NCBI GenBank assembly: GCA_002794735.1
Contig: NBAZ01000007.1
Coordinates: 1,054,001 to 1,118,000 of the forward strand
DNA: 64,000 nt
Origin: Pyrrhoderma lamaoense
Lineage: Eukaryota; Basidiomycota; Agaricomycetes; Hymenochaetales; Hymenochaetaceae
Reading direction: 5' to 3'
Positions within the stretch are counted from its first letter, which is position 1. Each line of letters starts with the position of its first letter. The position numbers were made by a program, and so were the translations under genes. The notes under the pieces are model-generated. The model was given only the letters and a program-made list of their open reading frames with translations, ran no database searches and was not told the DNA's origin. Below are positions 58,911 through 64,000 of the stretch, in pieces.

Positions 58911-60020
58911 TATATTCTTACTTACTGTCCGGAAATCAAAGCTATCACAACTTATAAGCATGGCTCTTGTTGAGATCCATAGCTTCAAATTAGTCCTTTC
59001 AACACTAATTCCATACGTAAAACGACGGGTTGGGTCAATTGCTAGAACGTGCTGCATATTGTGAATAGTTTGTTGAGTGTTCTGAAGGAACCATTGGTCA
59101 ATTAAGATTGATTTAAAGTCAAGTAAACAACGACATACCTCAAACTCTGTGACAGCGTCAGAATTTTTCTTAAATTCGAGACATGTAGCTATGTTGTACC
59201 AAAGCACTTTTTCTAACTTGGTTTCCTCGGTTTCTCGTAGCACTAAAAAACCATCCGGTCTTAAAATACTACCTCTCGCTGACCAGGGTATACGGCTCCC
59301 ATCAGTGATAAGGTCAAGAGTTGGTATTGGAGATGGTTTAGTCAAGCTAGTCTTTTCAGCAGCATGAATGATAGCCTTGAAGATGTTAACAAACGGTTGA
59401 TTATAGATAATATTCTCCTTGGCTTTAGGTATCTCCTTGAAATCCTTCCACACATATGAACCGCCTTTTTGCACGAGATTACCATTTTCAATGAGATAAT
59501 CTGTTATCTTGTCTAAATCAAATTCGGATGGAAGGGGGGCATGATCGAAAAAAAATAGTCTAACGATCCTCTTGGGATGCTTTTCCCTAATTCTTGAAAT
59601 ACAGCCTTACGTTGACGATGTACATATTTTGAACGATACTCAGACGAGTCTGCTGTTCGTGGCTTTGAGGGTGTATCAGCAACTAGTCTTGAAATGAGAG
59701 GTATGTGCACTGGCTGGAGGTGTAGTAGCCCCCGTGCTCGATGACGGCAAGGCGCCGTCTGCATCGATTGACAGTCGATGCATGGAGTTTGACGGTGCAC
59801 TATCATCCACGAGGCCAGACGGAAGAGTGCTAGAAGAGGTACTCACGGTTTCGACAGGATCGATAGTCTGGAAAGACCGAGATGTCGAAGATCGCGACCT
59901 ACTCGTATGTCGGCTACTTCTAGAGGATGTACCGGCTTGAGAGTCATCTGGGCACTTTCTCTTACGCTTGTTGGTGTAGCTCATTGTTGAGAAAGCTTGT
60001 TGTGTGTTGAGAGGCTGCAA

Positions 60021-60335
60021 AAATGAGGTGTTGAGGGTGAAGGATTGTCACAAGCCAACCAACTTCAAATTGCAATTAAATACATCTCAAAAGACAATCG
60101 CGTCCAGCATCACGTGTTCTCCCGTAACGCACTGAAAGGACTCAATCAATATCTTTATGTAGACTTTCATACATAACACAGACAGAAACACGAAGTTACA
60201 GTCCAAGGACCTCATTCTTGAGTCGTGGAGCTTTAATTTCGCCTAAATTATTATATTCTCACAATAAGGAACTTCTTTGTGTACCATTCTGCTATGAGAG
60301 AGGGCATTGTCACTATGTGACATTACGTGCTTTCA
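60021..60335 (-). repeat. FunK1-12 upstream flank, duplicated at 50667-50981
   Basis: About 315 bp closely matching the FunK1-9 upstream flank. Confidence 0.8.
60111..60116 (-). promoter_or_regulatory. CACGTG element upstream of FunK1-12
   Basis: ACACGTGATG on the coding strand, as in FunK1-9. Confidence 0.5.
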
Positions 60336-60898
60336 CTTGACCAACTCTAACAATGTAACATTGTAACAAATAATCCAAGTACAAAGTTATCAATTCAACT
60401 ATTAAATCAGTAGTTTCAGTAACCCCTCGAGATCCTTCATTACAACGATGAAAATCAATATGTCTTGGGTGGTTTCGTATGTCAAAAGTATAGGTGGCTG
60501 ACTAGGAATATAGAGAAGCTTTGTCTAATTAATGTCTGATTAATAAGTTATCACATTTTTCTTCTGGTAATGGAAAAACCAATGTTAGGTAATACAACTA
60601 AGTAATAGTAGTACATTCTTTTTGAGGCTCTAACTAACGTGTGTGTATGATCGTACAAAAAGTTTTAAAAGAGGAGAAAGATACTAGATAGCAAGTGATT
60701 AGTGAAAAAGATAGAGCGACGAGAGTAGCGATGGGAAGATGGGTAGAACGGATTGGGGAGGGCGAGTTGAGATGTCGGATTATGCAAAGGTAGAAGTGAG
60801 AACCAAAAGTAATTTCAGGGCGAAAGCACACGAAAGCCACGTTGGCAATAAGAGTAATACAATCTGGGACATATATACAATGCATCACACAGTATTCT
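60336..60898. other. Intergenic: end of the FunK1 array to HSF 3' end
   Basis: No gene recognised. Confidence 0.4.
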
Positions 60899-63140
60899 TC
60901 ATTTCTTCCGCTTGGACTTTGTCTGCACTTGATCACCGTTTATATCGATCAATGCGGGCGAGACCTCAGACTTTCGTTTACGTGTCTTTTTAGCGGCCTC
61001 AAGAGAAGTAGGGATAACCGTCTTCATCAAAGCTGGAGCAGAGGCGGGGGAGGGTTAAGTGGACTGTCTTCGGAAATCGTAGTTCGAGGTAAAGGGGGTG
61101 AAGACGATGCATCGGATTGTGAAGTAACAGAAGCGACTTCATCAACGAATGCACTGGGTTGTGGTGAATTTGAGTCACCACCGTTTGGGGTTTTGTCGGT
61201 TGTATTTCTATGGAGTATACCAAAATCAGGGCCAAGGGAATTCATATTTGCCATTGTTGAAGTTGCATCACCATTAGGCCCTGCTGTTGCGTACTTTTCC
61301 AAGAATGAATTGAAGTCAAAATCAGGAAAATCATCATACTGGAAGCTATTAGAGTCCATAGTTGTATTAGTAAGTAAAGGATCGGTTTGCGCATTCGTGT
61401 ATAAAGGCAGAACGTCCGAATCATCTGGGTTACGTTGTTGAGCGAATTGACTTGGATCAAAGCCAATGCTTGATATCAGAGATTGGATAGAAGACTCCAT
61501 AGCATTGAGATTTTCGGATATGGAAGCCGCGTCTTTAGAAGTCTTCTTGAGTTTATCTTCTGATGAGATAAGTGGTTGAAGAGGTAGCGGAAAATCGTTT
61601 TGTAGAAGGGACATGGTTTGTGGGTCCGGGTTGAGGTTAAGGTTAGGTTGGATAGGTAAGGAGGGAGGGGGGGTTTGTTCGTAGGTGGCAAGAGGATCCA
61701 CAAAATCTGTTGAAATTGGAGGAGAGACGTCTGCATCAAGGTCGGATACCGGTGGTATCAGATTTGGGGTCTGCTTAAGATTTAGTAGATTGAGCAGCTG
61801 TTGCACCATAACTGGGTCACTGGCTATGGACTGCAACATTTCCTGATTCGGCCCCGACTGCGTAGAAGTAAGCGCCGTCCCATTAGGACGGCCATACGAA
61901 TTATCGTAAGACGGAATGGGGTTTGTAGCTGTGTTAGAGTAAGGAGCGAATGGTGATCGGTCGGAGAAATTCCCACCCATCAGGACATCTGCTGTTACAG
62001 GAGCTTGAGGAGGAAGATATGGTGATGGTGTCTGTGAGTCAGATACTTCCGAAGTCGCTGATGGTGTAGCAGCTGGCAATGTTGAAGGCGGGACCTCAAC
62101 TATTTGATCTAATTTTGGTAGTTTGTATTAGATATGGTTAGATATGAAAATGATAGAGTATTTACTATGTGGCGTGGACACAGCGCTGATCACCTCAACA
62201 TCATCCATATCATCTAGCGGCTCAAGGGAGCCCTCTTTGAGGGAATCATTTGCATTTTCAATCATAAGGCGTGGGCGCTTTCTGTGGATCCCTGGATGTG
62301 GTGATCCATTACCAGGTGAACCTTTACGAGCGGTAGTGCTTCCAAAAACGCCAGCAAGAAACTTCAGAATTCGGTTGATAGTATCTTGCTGTTTCTGATG
62401 ACGATCCCGTGCATCTAAAGCCTCTTGCCATAGAGCTTGGTTTGAGGACCTCAGCTCGTTAAGATCAGCAGAAATTGTAGCTTGATGCCTCTTAATAGCT
62501 TGAATGCCATTAACGATAGAATTGATGTCCATTAACGATCCAGCGTTAAATCCCGACGCCGTGAGTCCTGCATTTTCCTTCTCAACCGCAGTTTCATCGC
62601 CTTGCCTCTCTGAAGCCTGCTTCTTTCGGGTGATGAGACATAGAAGATCGGGTTGTCCTCTTCGGAAATTGGGGTGCTCAAAATTCCAGATTTCGGTCTC
62701 AGTATCCGATCTCAGTACCCCTTGTTGGAGATGCGGAATTTTGTGAAAGCCATACATATTCAACTGACGGACGAAAGAGGCAAAATTACTATGTTTGAAC
62801 CACCGCGGAAGTACATCATGAGCGACACGTTCGTGATCCACGACTGGTCGCTGGTTAGACTACTAGGTACAATACATTTCGGTGACAGCTTACCAAAGAA
62901 AGAGTCTCCGGTATCTGACCAACGGATGAGATTGTCTGTCTGCGCATCGCAAACCATTCTAAAAAAAAGAAGATTAGATGGATGAACGGCGGTAAGGATA
63001 ATCTTTGAGGGCAATATTACTTATACCTACTCATAAAGCTTTTGTAGAAATGGTGGGACTGCCTGCCTTGTCGCTCTACTGAGGACGCCGGCCGACCCCC
63101 TTGTCATTCGCGAGAGGGCAACTTGATTACTGTCAGACAT
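60899..63140 (-). CDS. HSF1: Heat-shock transcription factor (Hsf1-like)
   Basis: Trimeric activator that binds nGAAn repeats. It starts MSDSNQVALSRMTRG at 63140. The DNA-binding domain spans three exons: VPPFLQKLYEMVCDAQTD, LIRWSDTGDSFFVVDHERV, DVLPRWFKHSNFASFVRQLN, MYGFHKIPHLQQG, EIWNFEHPNFRRGQPDLLC. A coiled coil (about 62350-62530: IVNGIQAIKRHQATISADLNE) forms the HR-A/B trimerisation region. An Asp/Ser/Pro-rich C-terminal half contains PDFDFNSFLEKYA, an acidic-aromatic stretch suited to activation. A stop appears at 61027, but one missing base in the five-G run 61046-61050 would carry the frame on through ALMKTVIPTSLEAAKKTRKR to SKRKK-stop at 60899, a clearly coding basic tail. I take 60899 as the true end. 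Confidence 0.93.
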
Positions 63141-63764
63141 GATGCTGGTAAAGAGCAAGTAGCAGCACACAAGCTCAAGTGCCCCCTGCGCGAGTGACGA
63201 AGGGGGTCTATGTCGATCATGTTCCTTATATAGAGAGTTGGCCGTGGCTTCGCTCTCTTAAGCTTAGTGCATTTGCCCAGGCTCAGGGTTTCCTTCGCTT
63301 TCTTGAGATTTTTTAATTGCTCTGATACATGCCTCTAGATCTGTTGACGTAGTTTACTACGTCGTTCATACGTCGATTCAAGCTCTGAGAATTTTCTTCT
63401 TCTGATTCTACTCAGAGAACCAAATACCAGGACTTGGCATAGCATGTATGCCTTTATCTATCATTGCTACCCCCTTCATAGATATGCTTGAATGTACACA
63501 CAAAATGAGATGATGTCTACACAGTCTACCTATCAAAGGAGCAGAAAAAAAAACATCCTTCGCAATAAGATCCAGCTTAAAACCCTAATCTCGGTCGAAT
63601 ACGAACTATAACATCTCGTAATGCTTGAGAAGTGTTCCTTAATCGAAAGTTAGCCGACAAACCCAGACAATAAAAAAAAATATTAAATCAGTCTGAACAG
63701 CCGCTGCGTGCATCGCATCCATTGCCGCGGCTTAGAGATCGTTTAACGGCTCGTGACAAAAGCG
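63141..63764. other. HSF promoter and 3' region of dephospho-CoA kinase gene
   Basis: No gene seen. One heat-shock-element-like inverted repeat lies at 63389-63396. Confidence 0.4.
63389..63396. promoter_or_regulatory. Possible heat-shock element upstream of HSF gene
   Basis: GAATTTTC is a GAA-N2-TTC pair, about 250 bp before the HSF start, with TTC repeats next to it. Fungal HSF genes can be self-regulated, but a single pair may be chance. Confidence 0.25.
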
Positions 63765-64000
63765 TCAATGCTGCAGAAAAGATCCCAAGGGAGGAAAGAG
63801 CCAGTTTAAAAGCCAAAACCACCTGGTTTCCTTCTCCAAGATTTGGATAAGATCAGTACGTATTTTATCTTTAAGCTTGTCGACACTGTCGTCATTGTTG
63901 ATCACAATGTCCGCAAAGTAAGCCTTTTCACGAATGGGCATTTGAGACCTGATCCGTGAGATAGCGGCTTCTTCGTTAGACTTATCTCGGGCAATCAGAC
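63765..64000 (-). CDS. CAB5: Dephospho-CoA kinase, C-terminal part, runs off right edge
   Basis: Last step of coenzyme A synthesis: ATP-dependent phosphorylation of the ribose 3'-OH. The visible 77 residues are LIARDKSNEEAAISRIRSQM, then PIREKAYFADIVINND and a helical end. The pattern RD..(S/N)EEEA..RI.SQMP...K...AD.VI.N is the conserved lid and C-terminal segment of CoaE-type kinases (CoaE in bacteria, Cab5 in yeast). The P-loop half lies outside the window. A hydrophobic tail (WFWLLNWLFPPLGSFL) follows the kinase core, as in fungal forms that associate with membranes. Stop at 63765. Confidence 0.88.
   Translation of the reverse strand, partial: LIARDKSNEEAAISRIRSQMPIREKAYFADIVINNDDSVDKLKDKIRTDLIQILEKETRWFWLLNWLFPPLGSFLQH

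Larger units (their letters stand above)
55485..60020 (-). pseudogene. FunK1-12: FunK1 kinase interrupted by a Tc1 element
   Basis: The kinase half is complete and well kept: VIIKDYWPSEDRETED, RRHHRIVYKEVAIPYDRL, HEAGWVHRDISVGN, GDFEYAKRV, MAIEVASRTHHFLTP, ESLWWILVW, tail EEDILPPAPKRTR, terminal intron, TQ-stop at 55485. Exon 1 (60020, or MSYTNKRKRK at 59984) is damaged. Compared with FunK1-9, 23 bp are missing after HFKT, between CAAGA/CAAAGA repeats near 59690, which shifts the frame; a six-G run at 59534-59539 costs a further base. A full Tc1 element (57201-58910) sits in the intron between exons 2 and 3, which might still splice. Its C-lobe is closest to FunK1-7, while its first exon and upstream flank match FunK1-9, so this copy too looks recombined. 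Confidence 0.85.

Noticed and set aside
61027..61029. Stop codon as the true end of the HSF gene
   Set aside because: The next frame continues into an evidently coding basic tail after one base in a five-G run, so 60899 is the better end.
63330..63420. Possible tRNA-like hairpin near GTAGTTTACTACGTCG
   Set aside because: No T-arm, anticodon arm or acceptor stem could be paired.
1..64000. CRISPR arrays, bacterial operons, rRNA genes, telomere repeats
   Set aside because: None seen; the window is intron-rich nuclear fungal DNA.

Overview
This window is nuclear DNA of a filamentous fungus, most likely a basidiomycete of the Agaricomycetes. Genes carry many short GT-AG introns of about 50-65 bp. 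The conserved genes are eukaryotic (fibrillarin, a Pmt2-type mannosyltransferase, Rpn8, XPF, SF3B2, an HSF). The rest is dominated by FunK1 kinases, a fungal-specific kinase family that is strongly expanded in mushroom-forming fungi. I could not fix genus or species from sequence alone.

Layout. 1-11,000: a large near-perfect inverted duplication carrying two divergent FunK1 gene pairs, plus relics. 11,607-31,120: conserved genes, namely fibrillarin, PMT2, a CCHC zinc-knuckle protein (-), RPN8 (-), a divergent SDR-like protein, XPF/RAD1, SF3B2/CUS1 and an arrestin-domain protein with a proline-rich tail. 31,121-39,900: a FunK1 relic, two tandem FunK1 genes (+) and another relic. 40,751-60,020: six FunK1 loci on the minus strand, one a translocated fragment and one carrying a complete Tc1/mariner element in an intron. 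60,899-63,140: a heat-shock transcription factor (-). 63,765-64,000: the C-terminal end of dephospho-CoA kinase (-).

The FunK1 genes share one architecture: a basic N-terminus; a conserved N-terminal helper region; the first kinase lobe with VIIKDYWP; the catalytic loop HRDISxGN; GDFEYAK in place of DFG; GTPNFMAVEI; then a C-lobe with ESLWW and a basic tail. A terminal intron leaves only one to a few residues in the last exon in most copies. Most copies carry an oriented ACACGTGATC element about 90-135 bp upstream of the start. The copies look shuffled. Identical N-lobes are joined to different C-lobes in the palindrome, introns are identical between otherwise diverged neighbours, and one gene is a mosaic of two others. 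Three copies have lost the beta-3 lysine and look like pseudokinases.

Data quality matters here. Many reading frames, including those of conserved single-copy genes, break by one missing base inside a G or C run. This pattern suggests base-calling undercalls in the assembly. FunK1 frameshifts in G/C runs should therefore not be read as true pseudogenes without checking reads. Larger lesions (a 23-bp deletion, missing C-lobes, lost catalytic residues) are independent of that artefact.
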